A DNA stretch of 64,000 bases, taken from assembly GCF_001298105.1 (NCBI RefSeq), contig NZ_LGJH01000148.1, forward strand, positions 1 to 64,000, given 5' to 3'. Positions 8,082 to 17,685 of this stretch are shown here, piece after piece. A program made the translations under genes and the position numbers. How positions within the stretch are numbered: position 1 is the first letter of the stretch; each line of letters starts with the position of its first letter. The notes under the pieces are model-generated. The model was not told the DNA's origin. It saw only the letters and a list, made by a program, of their open reading frames with translations, and did no database searches. The DNA is from Novosphingobium sp. ST904 (lineage in GTDB: Bacteria > Pseudomonadota > Alphaproteobacteria > Sphingomonadales > Sphingomonadaceae).

Positions 8082-9692
8082 ATGGACGAGACAGACATCA
8101 TCGTCGTGGGCGGCGGTTCTGCCGGGGCGGCGATGGCCGGGCGGCTTGCCGAAGCCGGCATTCGTACCGTGCTCGTGGAAGCGGGCGGCAGCGACCGCAT
8201 CCTCAAGTCGCGCGTGCCCGCGCTTACCAGTTCGCTGGTGCAGAACCCCGATTTCGACTGGTGCTACAAGGTGGAGCCGGACCCTTCGCTGGGCGGGCGC
8301 GTGGACGTGTGGCCGGCGGGAAAGATGCTCGGCGGCGGCAGCGCGCTGAACGGCATGATGTTCATACGCGGGCACCGCTGGGATTACGACCACTGGGCCG
8401 AATGCGGCGCTAGCGGCTGGGACTATGCCAGCGTCCTGCCCTATTTCCGCAGGCTGGAGGACAACGAACGCGGTGCCGATGCATGGCGCGGCACTGGCGG
8501 GCCGATCGGCGTCAGCGAAGTGCGGGCGCGCTATCCAATCACCGAACGGTGGATCGAGGCGGCAGGGGAAGCCGGCATCCCGCGTTCGCGCGACCTCAAC
8601 GGCGAAGATGCCGAAGGCGTGGACCGCGTACAGGTGTCGCAGCGTGGCGGCCAGCGCTGCTCGGCCGCGCGCGGCTATCTCGAAGGGCGAAATCACGGCG
8701 GCAGGCTTCGCGTGGAAACCCGGTGCCAGGTCCTGCGCGTGCTGGTGGAAAACGGCCGTGCGGTCGGCGTGAAGATCCGGCGGGACGGCCAGGACTTCAC
8801 CCTCCACGCGCGCGGCGGCGTGGTGCTCAGCGCGGGATCGATGAACACGCCGCGCCTGCTCATGCTTTCCGGCCTCGGCCCGCAGGAGCATTTGCGCGAC
8901 ATGGGCCTGCCGGTGAAGCAGGATCTGCCGGGCGTGGGCCGCAACTTGCAGGACCATGTCGGCACGCACCTCGTCAACACGGTCTCGGCACGCACGCTCA
9001 ACACCGATGCGCAGGGCCTGCGTGGCGCCTGGCAGGTGCTCCGCTATGTGCTGGCACGCCGGGGCGCGCTCACCACCCCGATCGGCCATGCACAGGCGTT
9101 CGTCCGCAGCCGGGTAGGCTTGCCCGCGCCGAACCTCCAAATCTCCTTTGCCGCCTTCGCCTTCGATTTCGACAAAAGCGGACGGCTGATGCTGCGCAAG
9201 GATGCCGCCGTCTCGACCCTTGTCGGCCTGATGCGGCCCTCGCATCGCGGGCGCATATCCCTGCGGTCCAACGATCCGCTTGCCCCTCCGGCGATAGAAC
9301 ATCGCCAACTCGGCAGCGAGGACGACATCGACCAGATCGTGGAAGGCATCGGCATCGCACGCCGGATCATGGCCGCATCGCCAATAGCCGGATCCATCAC
9401 CGGCGAGGTCCGGCCCGGAGCCGCGCTCGATAGTGCCGAGGCGCTGCGGGACTATGTAAAGCTCGCCTCTATCCCGCTCTATCACCCCGTGGGCACAGCC
9501 CGGATCGGCGCGGCCGGCGATGCGATGGCCGTTGTCGACCCGGATCTGGCGGTGCGCGGCGTGGACGGGCTCTGGGTGGCCGATGCCTCGGTATTTCCGA
9601 CGCTGCCGGCGGGCAACACCAATGCCACCGCGATCATGGTGGGGGACAAGGGCGCGGACCATATCCTCGCCGCGCTGAAACGCAGCGCATGA
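8082..9692 (+). CDS. GMC-family FAD oxidoreductase
   Basis: A complete 536-residue glucose-methanol-choline family flavoprotein. The Rossmann motif VVGGGSAGAAMAGRLAEAG is at the N-terminus, followed by the GMC signature PAGKMLGGGSALNGMMFIRG. The C-terminal domain holds YHPVGTARIG with the catalytic histidine, and the flavin-proximal GNTNATAIMV. Members oxidise alcohols. In SYK-6, GMC enzymes (PhcC/PhcD) oxidise the side-chain alcohol of a phenylcoumaran lignin dimer, which makes a similar role plausible here beside a stilbene-cleaving enzyme. The ATG at 8082 follows GAGGA; the gene begins 11 bases after the PQQ dehydrogenase stop, in the same operon. Confidence 0.88.
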   Translation: MDETDIIVVGGGSAGAAMAGRLAEAGIRTVLVEAGGSDRILKSRVPALTSSLVQNPDFDWCYKVEPDPSLGGRVDVWPAGKMLGGGSALNGMMFIRGHRWDYDHWAECGASGWDYASVLPYFRRLEDNERGADAWRGTGGPIGVSEVRARYPITERWIEAAGEAGIPRSRDLNGEDAEGVDRVQVSQRGGQRCSAARGYLEGRNHGGRLRVETRCQVLRVLVENGRAVGVKIRRDGQDFTLHARGGVVLSAGSMNTPRLLMLSGLGPQEHLRDMGLPVKQDLPGVGRNLQDHVGTHLVNTVSARTLNTDAQGLRGAWQVLRYVLARRGALTTPIGHAQAFVRSRVGLPAPNLQISFAAFAFDFDKSGRLMLRKDAAVSTLVGLMRPSHRGRISLRSNDPLAPPAIEHRQLGSEDDIDQIVEGIGIARRIMAASPIAGSITGEVRPGAALDSAEALRDYVKLASIPLYHPVGTARIGAAGDAMAVVDPDLAVRGVDGLWVADASVFPTLPAGNTNATAIMVGDKGADHILAALKRSA

Positions 9693-9724
9693 CCGAAGAC
9701 CTGACAACCGGAGAGGATCGAACC

Positions 9725-11189
9725 ATGGCCCAATTCCCGGATACCATTCATTTCACCGGGCTCAACAAGCCCATCGGCATCGAGTGGTCGGCCCGCAATC
9801 TCGACGTGATCGGCGAAATTCCCGCTGACATCGATGGCGCCTTCTTCCGCGCCGTGCCGGACCCGCCCATGCGCCGTTGTTCGGCGATGACATCGCGCTT
9901 TCGGGCGACGGCATGATCGGGAAATTCGCCATCCGGGACGGCAAGGTCGATTATGCGATACGCTATGTCGAAACTGCCCGCTACAAGGCCGAAAAGGCCG
10001 CGCGCCGTGCGCTCTTCGGCCAGTACCGCAATCCCTTCACCGATACGCCCGAGGCAGCCGGTATCGACCGCACCGTCGCCAATACCACGCCGGTCTGGCA
10101 CGCGGGCCGTCTGTTCATGACCAAGGAGGACGGCCTCGCTTACGAGGTCGATCCCGAAACCCTCGAAACCCGTGGACGCTGGGACTATTATGGCGCGCTG
10201 AAGTCCGAAACCTTCACCGCGCACCCCCGCCTCGATCCCGAAACCGGCGAACTGTTCTTCTTCGGCTACGAAGCCGGCGGCCTGTGCAGCACCGATGTCG
10301 CCTATTGCATCGCCGATCGGGACGGCAAACTCGTTTCCGAGCAATGGTTCCAGCAGCCCTACTGCTCCACCATCCACGACTTCGCCATAACCGAGCGCCA
10401 TGCGGTGTTCCCTATCTTCCCGACCACCGCCGACCTCGATCGCCTCAGGGCCGGAGGCCCGCACTGGGCGCACCGGCAGGATCTGGAAAGCTGGGTCGCC
10501 ATCATGCCGCGCTACGGCAAGGTGGACGAAATGCGGTGGTTCAAGGGCCCCAGGGGCGTTTCCGCATTCCACCTCGTGAACGCTTTCGACGATGGCGATC
10601 TGGTCCATCTCGACATCTGCCTGACCGATACCAATGCCTTCGCCTTCATGCGCGAGGCGGGCGGCGTGCACCGCGCCCAGCACGAAATCCAGGGCGGACT
10701 CACCCGCTGGACCTTCGACCTGACAAAGCCCGGAGACACGTTCGAATCCCGCGTGATCGGCCCTCCCGGAGACATGCCCCGCTTGCGGGATGCCGATCAG
10801 GGACGCCCCTATCGCTCGGCCTGGTACCTGACCGTCAATCCGCAAGGCGGGCCGCGCTGCCGGGCGGGCGGTCGGCGGTCGCCTTCACCATGATGCTGCG
10901 GATAGAGCCCGGCAACGGCAGGGTCGATGCGATGCCGCTCGGCCCCGAAATGGCGATAAACGAACCGGTGCACGTTCCTGCGAGCGCCCCCGGCAAGGAC
11001 GGCTGGCTGCTGACCGTGGTGGACCGCCGGACCGGGCCGGACAGCTTCGCCTCCGAACTCTGGATCGTCGATGGCGCAGACATCGCGAAAGGCCCGGTTG
11101 CCCGCGTGCCCATGCCGGTGCCGATGCGGGCTCAGGTCCATGGCGCCTGGGTTTCGGCCGAGCAACTGGCCCAAGGCAAACCGAGTTGA
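9725..11189 (+). CDS. Carotenoid-cleavage-type oxygenase, probable lignostilbene alpha,beta-dioxygenase (two frameshifts)
   Basis: A non-haem iron enzyme of the carotenoid cleavage oxygenase family, about 488 residues after repair. The four conserved histidine regions are recognisable: FTAHPRLDPETGE, STIHDFAITERH, SAFHLVNAFDD and the C-terminal QVHGAW. The short bacterial length and the company of lignin genes favour lignostilbene dioxygenase or isoeugenol monooxygenase, which cleave a phenylpropenoid or stilbene double bond to aldehydes such as vanillin. As written the frame breaks at about 9865 (between VPDP and HAPLFGDD) and at about 10855 (between NPQGG and GGRSAVAF); each break is repaired by adding one base. 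The ATG at 9725 follows GGAGAGG. It is the last gene of the operon before the TonB receptor. Confidence 0.84.
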
Positions 11190-11197
11190 CATGTTTA

Positions 11198-11209
11198 TAA
11201 CGATCGTTA
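11198..11209. promoter_or_regulatory. Operator-like palindrome TAACGATCGTTA
   Basis: A perfect 12-base palindrome 9 bases after the dioxygenase stop and about 175 bases before the TonB receptor start. It is identical in core to the sites at 1741 and 17623, so it marks a separate promoter for the receptor gene. Confidence 0.7.
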
Positions 11210-11384
11210 CTATTTTGACTGGCAGCACCGCTCGATACCGGCGAATCTGCCGCATCTGAACGGCCCACCAAAGCGGCCGACAACGAAAACAAAGCCCGAT
11301 CGGGAGAAGCCGGGCTGCGGCCAAGGGGACGCGGCGCGCCGCAGTCTGGCGTCCATCCCGAGGGCGAGAGGGGAGAATGGAACT

Positions 11385-13787
11385 ATGCCACGCGCCAGTA
11401 CCGGTTCTTACAGGTGCGGGACGACCTGGGCCGCACTTGCCGCAGGCCTGGTCGCCACCGCTGCGATCCCGCCCCTCGCCCACGCACAGACGGCAAGAAC
11501 AGGGCCGGCCGGCAGCGACGCGGCCGTGGTATCAACGCCCGAGATCATCGTCACCGCCCAGTTCCGCGCGCAGCGTCTTCAGGACACCCCGATCGCGATC
11601 ACGGCAACGACCGGGGCAGAACTCGCCGCCAAGAACGTGGCAAGCGTCACCGACCTCACGGCGGTTGCACCCAACGTCAACCTTTCAGCGGCAACCGGGC
11701 TAAACGGCAGCGCGGTTCAGGCTTTCATCCGGGGCATCGGCCAAAGCGATTCCAGTTTCGCGCTGGAGCCCGGCGTCGGCATCTATATCGACGATGTCTA
11801 TTACGGCACGACTTTCGGCGCGATCCTGGACCTCAACGATCTGGACCGGGTGGAAGTGCTGCGCGGCCCGCAAGGCACCCTCTCGGGCAAGAATTCGATC
11901 GGCGGCTCGGTCAAGCTGTTCAGCCGCAAGCCGGATGAACAGGGCGGCGGTTTCGTGGAAGCCACGACCGGCAGCTTCGGGCGCATAGACCTTCGCGGCA
12001 GTGCCGGCTTCACCATCGCCGACGGCTTCTATGCGCGTATCTCCGGCGTATCGCGGCACACCGACGGATATCTGGACCTGCTCGACTATGGCTGCGTCTT
12101 TCCGAACTCCGGAATCCCCGCAACCAGTTCGGGCGGCAATTGCAAGACCGGCACCGAAGGCGGGATCGACGTGCAGGGCACTCGGCTCGCCCTGCGCTAC
12201 GCGCCGGAAGGTTCGCCGATCGAAGTGAACCTGGTGGGAGACTATGCCCTCAACAAGTCCGAGCAGGTGGCCACCAAGCTGCTTTATGCAAACAATCCGG
12301 GGGTGCGCAGTTACGTGGCCGACGATCCGGCCGGCGGTATCCCGTTCGACAGCCGGTTCCTGACCGGCGCCCATTCCTATTCGAGTTATGCCAATTACGC
12401 TGCAGGCGGCAACTACACCACCGCATTCGGCACCAGTTACCAGGTAGAACCCGGCAGCTTCGACACCAGCCCCGACAGTTCCGCCAGGAGCTGGGGTATC
12501 GCCGGAACTCTCGACTGGCAGCTTTCCGACGATCTCAGCCTCAAGTCGATCACCGCATACCGCAAGGCCACCGGCCAGACCGGCATCGACCTCGACGGGT
12601 CGCCGCTATCGATCCTCGTGCAGGAGTTCGACTACGAGCACCGCCAGTTCACGCAGGAACTGCGCCTGTCGGGCCGCGTCGGCTCACTCGTCGATTTCAC
12701 TGTCGGCGGGTACTACTACGATGCCGACGACCGGATCTCGGGCCGCGTGCTGATCCCCAGCGTCCTGTTCAATTTCCTGGAAAACGACCCGGTGACCAAC
12801 CGCAGCATATCGGCCTTCGCGCATAGCGAGTTCCACCTGACACCCGATCTCAACGTGATCGGCGGCATTCGCTACACCGATGACAGGAAGACATACGAAT
12901 TCCACCGCAGCAACATCGACGGGTCGCTTCCAAGCGGCGCGTTCCTGACAGAGAACTTCCTGCTGGTCGGCCTCGACGGCAAGGTCGGTTCGTTCAAGGG
13001 GAACCGGATCGATTACCGCCTCGGCGTGAACTACCGCTTCGGCCCGGCGCTGATGGCCTATGCGCAGGTCGCGACCGGCTACAAGGGCGGCGGCATCAAT
13101 CCGCGCCCCTATACGCCGGACCAGATCGTCTCCTTCAAGCCAGAAACCCTTACCGCCTACGAAGCCGGCTTCAAGTCTGACCTCCTCGGCCGCCGTATCC
13201 GCTTCAACGGAACCGCATTCTACAATGACTACAAGGACATCCAGATCAACCGCTTCGTCTGTCCGGAAAGCGTCAGCACCACCTGCTCGCAACCGGCCAA
13301 TGCGGGAGATGCCAGGGTCTGGGGCGTGGAAGCCGAACTTTTCGCCCAGCCGGTGGACGGACTGACCATCGACGGTTCGGTAGGCTACCTCCATTTCCGG
13401 TACACCCGCGTCGATGCCACCACGCTGGTCGAGAAGGACTTCAAGGCGCCGTTCAACCCTTCGTGGCAGGCCAGCGCGGGCATCCAGTACGAGGCCGCCC
13501 TCGGGATCGGCTCGCTGACCCCAAGGCTCGACTGGAACTACCAGTCTTCGTTCTACTTCAACTCGGTCAACAATGCCTACAACCTGGTGGCGGCCCGCAG
13601 CCTGTTCAACCTGAGGCTGACTTACGAATCTCCGGACAGGGGCTGGCAGCTCGCCACCGGTATCACCAACCTGTTCGACAGGTTCTACTACACCGGAAAG
13701 AGCGAGAACGTCTCGAACTACGGGGTCAATTCCGGCGCCGTCGGCCGCCCGCGCGAGTGGTTTCTCTCGCTGCGCCGCACGTTCTGA
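11385..13787 (+). CDS. TonB-dependent outer-membrane receptor, 800 aa
   Basis: A full-length TonB-dependent receptor. It has a cleavable signal peptide (ending near AHAQ, about residue 35), a TonB-box-like EIIVTAQFR, a plug domain (LQDTPIAITATTGAEL, then RVEVLRGPQGTLSGKNSIGG), a 22-strand barrel and a C-terminal aromatic residue in WFLSLRRTF. The family imports scarce or large substrates through the outer membrane using TonB energy. In sphingomonads some receptors take up lignin-derived aromatics. Its place inside the oxidative cluster and its own copy of the cluster operator suggest it imports the cluster substrate. The substrate is not readable from the sequence. Confidence 0.9.
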   Translation: MPRASTGSYRCGTTWAALAAGLVATAAIPPLAHAQTARTGPAGSDAAVVSTPEIIVTAQFRAQRLQDTPIAITATTGAELAAKNVASVTDLTAVAPNVNLSAATGLNGSAVQAFIRGIGQSDSSFALEPGVGIYIDDVYYGTTFGAILDLNDLDRVEVLRGPQGTLSGKNSIGGSVKLFSRKPDEQGGGFVEATTGSFGRIDLRGSAGFTIADGFYARISGVSRHTDGYLDLLDYGCVFPNSGIPATSSGGNCKTGTEGGIDVQGTRLALRYAPEGSPIEVNLVGDYALNKSEQVATKLLYANNPGVRSYVADDPAGGIPFDSRFLTGAHSYSSYANYAAGGNYTTAFGTSYQVEPGSFDTSPDSSARSWGIAGTLDWQLSDDLSLKSITAYRKATGQTGIDLDGSPLSILVQEFDYEHRQFTQELRLSGRVGSLVDFTVGGYYYDADDRISGRVLIPSVLFNFLENDPVTNRSISAFAHSEFHLTPDLNVIGGIRYTDDRKTYEFHRSNIDGSLPSGAFLTENFLLVGLDGKVGSFKGNRIDYRLGVNYRFGPALMAYAQVATGYKGGGINPRPYTPDQIVSFKPETLTAYEAGFKSDLLGRRIRFNGTAFYNDYKDIQINRFVCPESVSTTCSQPANAGDARVWGVEAELFAQPVDGLTIDGSVGYLHFRYTRVDATTLVEKDFKAPFNPSWQASAGIQYEAALGIGSLTPRLDWNYQSSFYFNSVNNAYNLVAARSLFNLRLTYESPDRGWQLATGITNLFDRFYYTGKSENVSNYGVNSGAVGRPREWFLSLRRTF

Positions 13788-13802
13788 CGTCGAGGCCGGG
13801 TG

Positions 13803-14255
13803 ATGCGGATAATCTACCATGCAAGCCGCTGGATCTTCGGACTCTGGTACCTGTTTTCCGGCGCCGAATACTTCACGCCGTTTGACCTCCAACCGCTCGG
13901 CAATACGCCGCTGGGGCAGGAGTTCACGCTGGCCCTGATCCACAGCGGGCTCTTTGCCTGGATCAAGGTGATCGAGATCGCTATCGCCGTTCTCGTTCTG
14001 GCGGACCGGATGATGCCGCTGGTCGCCGTGGCAGCCGTGCCGCTGACGGCGGTGATCGCCTACTGGAACTTCGCGCTGGAATGGGGCGCGATCGAGGCGA
14101 TCTTCGGCACCCTGACCGTGGTGTTCAACGCTGTCCTGCTCTGGCCGTACCGGGTCTATTACCTGCCCGCGATAACGGCCTGGCGCGGCAGGCGGGATTT
14201 CGGCGCGAGCCTGGCACCGCCCGGGATTGACACGATAACATCCGTTAACGTCTAA
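13803..14255 (+). CDS. DoxX-like integral membrane protein, 150 aa
   Basis: A small hydrophobic protein with four predicted membrane helices (IIYHASRWIFGLWYLFSG, then LIHSGLFAWIKVIEIAIAVLVL, MPLVAVAAVPLTAVIAYW and IFGTLTVVFNAVLLWPY). The pattern resembles DoxX/DoxD-like proteins, which are associated with quinone-linked oxidation in other bacteria, but members are poorly defined. The ATG at 13803 is preferred over the GTG at 13800 because GAGG precedes it. It follows the TonB receptor by 15 bases and is probably co-transcribed. Its 3' end overlaps the operator of the next gene. Confidence 0.7.
   Translation: MRIIYHASRWIFGLWYLFSGAEYFTPFDLQPLGNTPLGQEFTLALIHSGLFAWIKVIEIAIAVLVLADRMMPLVAVAAVPLTAVIAYWNFALEWGAIEAIFGTLTVVFNAVLLWPYRVYYLPAITAWRGRRDFGASLAPPGIDTITSVNV
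14236..14247. promoter_or_regulatory. Operator-like site TAACATCCGTTA
   Basis: TAAC-N4-GTTA core with an asymmetric spacer, overlapping the final codons of the DoxX-like gene and 63 bases upstream of the aldehyde dehydrogenase ATG. It is the same arrangement as the other cluster sites. Confidence 0.62.
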
Positions 14256-14310
14256 CCAGATCAAACGGCGCCATGCGAAACGATGCGCGCCACGGAAGAG
14301 GATCGGAAGA

Positions 14311-15779
14311 ATGACACCCGAAGGCGTGCAACTGCGGCATCCCGACAAGCTCTATATCGGCGGCTCCTGGGTCGAGCCTTCCACCGGGGGACAGATCGAG
14401 ATCGTCTCGCCGAACAGCGAGGACGTCGTCGCCGTGGTGGCCGAGGCGGTAGCGGCCGACATGGACCGCGCCGTAGCCGCGGCCCGCGATGCGTTCGACA
14501 ACGGCCCCTGGCCGCAGCTTTCCCCGGCCGAGCGCGGCCGGATGGTCGCCCGCTGGGCCGACGAACTGGCGAAGCGCGAACCCGAACTCTGCCGCGCATG
14601 GACGGCGCAAGTCGGCGGACTTTCCAGCTTCGCCCCGATCATGCACGGCGGCGCGACGGCAACCGTCAGGTTCATCGCCTCGCTTGGTGAAAGTTTCGAG
14701 TTCGTCACGCGGCGCCCCAGCATGCAGGTCGATACCGCGATCGTGGCGCAGGAACCGGTTGGCGTGGCCGTGGCCATCGCGCCGTGGAACGCGCCATACG
14801 GCATCCTTTCAAGCAAGGTCGCCTACGCGCTCGTTGCCGGATGCACGGTGGTGATGAAGCCCTCCCCCGAAACGCCGCTTGAGGCCTATATCATGGCCGA
14901 AGCCGCCGAAGCCGCCGGCATTCCGGCCGGCGTGATAAATCTGGTCTGCGGCGACCGGGAAGCATCGGACCATCTCGTGAACAATCCCGGCGTCGACAAG
15001 GTTAGCTTCACCGGTTCGACCGTTGCAGGCAGGCGCATCGGCGAAGTCTGTGCGGGTCGTGTCGCTCGCTGCACGCTGGAACTGGGCGGAAAATCGGCCG
15101 CCATCGTGCGCGACGATTTTCCCATAGAGGCCGCCGCCGCAATCCTGGGCAACACGATCACGGTGATGAGCGGGCAGGTCTGCGCCATGCTCAGCCGCGC
15201 CATCGTTCCCCGCCACCGCCATGACGAACTGGCGGAGGCCATCGCCCGTGTCATGCAGGGCGTGAAGATCGGCGGCAGCGATGCGCCCGATACACAGCTC
15301 GGCCCGCTCGCGATGAAACGCCAGCTCGAACGTGTCGAAAGCTATGTCGAACTCGGCCGCGAAGGCGCGGATCTCGTCACGGGCGGGCAGCGCCCCACGT
15401 CGATGAACAAGGGCTATTTCTTCGAGCCCACGCTTTTCGCCAATGTAGATAACACCAGCCGGATCGCGCAGGAGGAAATCTTTGGACCGGTGCTGTGCCT
15501 GATCCCCGCCGAAGACGAGGAACACGCCATTCAATTGGCCAATGACAGCAGCTTCGGCCTCAATGGCTCGGTTCTCACCGGCGATGTGGATGCTGCCTAT
15601 CGGATCGGCCGCAGGATCCGCGCGGGCGGGTTCGGTCAGAACGGCATGAGGCTGGAATTCGGACTGCGTTCGGCGGCTTCAAGCAGTCAGGCATCGGCCG
15701 CGAAGGTGGTGCGGAAGGCCTCCACTCATTCCTCGAAACCAAGACGATCCTGCTCGACGGGATGCCGTCGCGGCTTTGA
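14311..15779 (+). CDS. NAD(P)-dependent aldehyde dehydrogenase (C-terminal frameshift)
   Basis: A 489-residue aldehyde dehydrogenase after repair. Visible are the substrate and cofactor tunnel segments APWNAPYGILSSKVAYAL and FTGSTVAGRRIG, the catalytic glutamate region LELGGKSAAIV and the catalytic cysteine in SGQVCAML. It would oxidise an aldehyde, such as one made by the upstream stilbene-cleaving enzyme, to the acid. The frame goes wrong near 15668: after EFGL the expected FGGFKQSGIGREGG continues one frame over to a stop at 15777-15779. One missing base explains it. The start follows GGAAGA. Confidence 0.86.
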
Positions 15780-15877
15780 AAAGCCGGGGCGCTGCTCGCG
15801 GCGAGCGCTACCATCGGCTTGGAACCGAGCTCCTTATATCGACCGAACGCGCCGCACGCTGAACCGCGAAAGGACCT

Positions 15878-16384
15878 TCAGGTCAGCGCATAGTAGCGCA
15901 GAAGATTGCCGTCGGCCCGGCGCTCGCCCACGCCGATGAACACATGCCTGGTCAGCCAGTCGTGCTTGCCGATCGGGCATTCGAACGAAGGGTTGCCGCG
16001 AAGATAGTATTCCTGCTGTTCGACCGGCTGCCCGCCCTCGAAGGCCCAGTCCCTCAGCCGTTGCATTGTGCCGGGCTTGCGGCCCCACAGGAATCCGCGG
16101 TTGTTGAGAAGGATCAAGGTGCCGTCATCTTCCTCCAACATGTAGCGCGCATCGAATACGGCCACGTCATCGGGCCTGAAATAGGCATAGTCACCGCCCG
16201 ATCCCGGCACCGCCTTGCCCTTCAGGAGCGGTCCTTCGAACGTTCCGCCGTCGACATAGACAGCGCTTCGGTTTCCGCCCATCGGCGTATTGGCGATCAT
16301 CTGCACGCGCGGGAACGTGAGGCGCACTTCCATCGCGAATTCGAGGCGCGGGTTGTCGATGGTGGAAAACGGGCCTTCGCTCAT
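15878..16384 (-). CDS. DUF3237 domain protein, 168 aa
   Basis: The whole protein fits the DUF3237 pattern: an N-terminal strand LEFAMEVRLTFPRVQMIANTP, a glycine-rich turn (GKAVPGSGGDYAYFRPDD), and the C-terminal WLTRHVFIGVGERR. The family forms a small beta-barrel. From memory, and not checked here, DUF3237 proteins have been linked to decarboxylation of a beta-5 lignin-dimer acid in SYK-6, which would fit this cluster. It is the third gene of a minus-strand operon (NTF2-like, SDR, DUF3237), 15 bases after the SDR stop. A GGAAGAG lies before the ATG. Confidence 0.82.
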   Translation of the reverse strand: MSEGPFSTIDNPRLEFAMEVRLTFPRVQMIANTPMGGNRSAVYVDGGTFEGPLLKGKAVPGSGGDYAYFRPDDVAVFDARYMLEEDDGTLILLNNRGFLWGRKPGTMQRLRDWAFEGGQPVEQQEYYLRGNPSFECPIGKHDWLTRHVFIGVGERRADGNLLRYYALT

Positions 16385-16399
16385 CTTGGACTCTTCCTT

Positions 16400-17149
16400 T
16401 CATCCGATTTCCAGGGCGCCGCCATCCACGAAGAGATTGGCGGCGGTTATGAAACTCGCTTCCCGGGAAGCCAGGAAGAGGACAGCGGCGGCCACTTCCT
16501 CGGGCCGGCCCATTCGCTTCATCGGCACGGCCGCGATCATCTGCTCGCGCAGGACGTCCACCGCCTCTGCGCTCATGCGGGGATTGCGGTGAAGCAGCGG
16601 GGTTTCCACCGGGCCCGGGCTGACCATGTTGACGCGAATGCCGCGCGAAACATACTCCCCGGCAAATTGACGCATGGCGAGCGCCAAGCCGGCCTTCGCC
16701 GCTCCATATGTGACATTGCCGGGCACGAAGGCATGGCCGCCGATCGACCCGGTGACGACGATCGCCCCGCCATCGCCCATCAGCCGAACCGCCTTCTGCA
16801 TGGCGAAGACGCAACCGCGCAAGTTGATGGCATGGACCTGATCCCAATACTCGTGCGAGAGTTCTTCGATAAGCGCGAAACCGCCCACGCCCGCGTTGAC
16901 GACAAGCACGTCGATCCTCTCGTCTGCCGCGGCGATTTCCTCGTAAAACCGCTCCATCGCCGCCAGATCGGAAATATCGACGCTGCTGCCACGCGCGCCC
17001 GGGATCCCGGAGGCGGCGGCCTCTATCGTTGCCCGGTCCCGGCCGGTGAGGCGAACCGCGCCGCCCTCCCTTGCGAAAGCTTGGGCGCAGGCCAGGCCGA
17101 TGCCGCTGTTGCCACCCAGGACGACAACCCTGCTGCCCGCGAACCGCAT
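16400..17149 (-). CDS. Classical short-chain dehydrogenase/reductase, 249 aa
   Basis: A classical SDR of typical length. It has the cofactor motif LGGNSGIGLACAQAF, NAG in VVNAGVGGF, catalytic Ser in TGSIGG and the YGAAK active-site pair. It would oxidise or reduce a hydroxyl/keto group with NAD(P). The start at 17149 (MRFAGSRVVV) is preferred over the ATG at 17161 because GGAGAGAG lies directly upstream. It sits between the NTF2-like and DUF3237 genes on the minus strand; the three likely act on consecutive side-chain steps, though the substrate is unknown. Confidence 0.85.
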   Translation of the reverse strand: MRFAGSRVVVLGGNSGIGLACAQAFAREGGAVRLTGRDRATIEAAASGIPGARGSSVDISDLAAMERFYEEIAAADERIDVLVVNAGVGGFALIEELSHEYWDQVHAINLRGCVFAMQKAVRLMGDGGAIVVTGSIGGHAFVPGNVTYGAAKAGLALAMRQFAGEYVSRGIRVNMVSPGPVETPLLHRNPRMSAEAVDVLREQMIAAVPMKRMGRPEEVAAAVLFLASREASFITAANLFVDGGALEIG

Positions 17150-17163
17150 CGCTCTCTCCATCG

Positions 17164-17556
17164 TCAAAAAGGTCCGATCGGATTGGGGCTCGTTTCGGGC
17201 ACGTCCTGAACGACATCCCAATGTTCGACTATCATTCCGCCCGCGAGGCGGAAAATGTCGATCACGGCCCATCCGCGATCCTCCGGCCAGCGCCGGACGT
17301 GATAGTGGACGATCACGTGATCCCCATCTGCGAACATGCGCTTCACGTCGTGTACGGCTGCGGGTGTCCGGGCGCGAATATCGCGCAGCAGCGCCTTCAG
17401 CGGTTCGCGCCCCTGCCCAGCGCCCTGATTGTGCTGGATATAGTCAAGGGCGATGAAGCGATCGACGGCATCGGCGTCAAGCGCGTTGAGCACTTCGTCG
17501 AACAGGGCCGCGACATGACGCAGGTTCGCTTCCTCCCCGGCCGATCTGACGTTCAT
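17164..17556 (-). CDS. SnoaL-like protein, 130 aa
   Basis: A compact SnoaL-type fold: LFDEVLNALDADAVDRFIALDYIQHN, AVHDVKRMFADGDHVIVHYHVRR and IFRLAGGMIVEHWDVVQDVP are the typical consecutive segments, with the conserved W-D near the C-terminus. Family members catalyse aldol-type or lyase reactions, or have unknown roles. It is first in a minus-strand operon with the SDR and DUF3237 genes and carries a GGAGG ribosome site. The palindrome at 17623 lies in its promoter region, shared with the divergent gene at 17686. Confidence 0.78.
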   Translation of the reverse strand: MNVRSAGEEANLRHVAALFDEVLNALDADAVDRFIALDYIQHNQGAGQGREPLKALLRDIRARTPAAVHDVKRMFADGDHVIVHYHVRRWPEDRGWAVIDIFRLAGGMIVEHWDVVQDVPETSPNPIGPF

Positions 17557-17622
17557 GCCGCAGCCTCCGCCATGCCCACTCCCCCGTTAGCCGCCCGCTT
17601 CAGCGCGCGCCACGCCGCACCG

Positions 17623-17634
17623 TAACGATCGTTA
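17623..17634. promoter_or_regulatory. Operator-like palindrome TAACGATCGTTA
   Basis: A perfect 12-base palindrome centred in the gap between the divergent SnoaL-like (17556, minus) and NTF2-like (17686, plus) genes, so one site could control both directions. It has the same 12 bases as 11198-11209. Confidence 0.7.
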
Positions 17635-17685
17635 TTTACTTGTGCAAGCAGATGCGAGACGATGTCCGCATTTGTGGAGAGATCA

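Noticed and set aside
8064..9707. Long minus-strand open frame opposite the GMC oxidoreductase
   Set aside because: Arg/His/Gly-rich composition with no motif; it mirrors a high-GC gene with clear motifs on the other strand. Similar long frames at 12684-14348, 6376-7962 and 40080-42656 on the minus strand were dismissed for the same reason.
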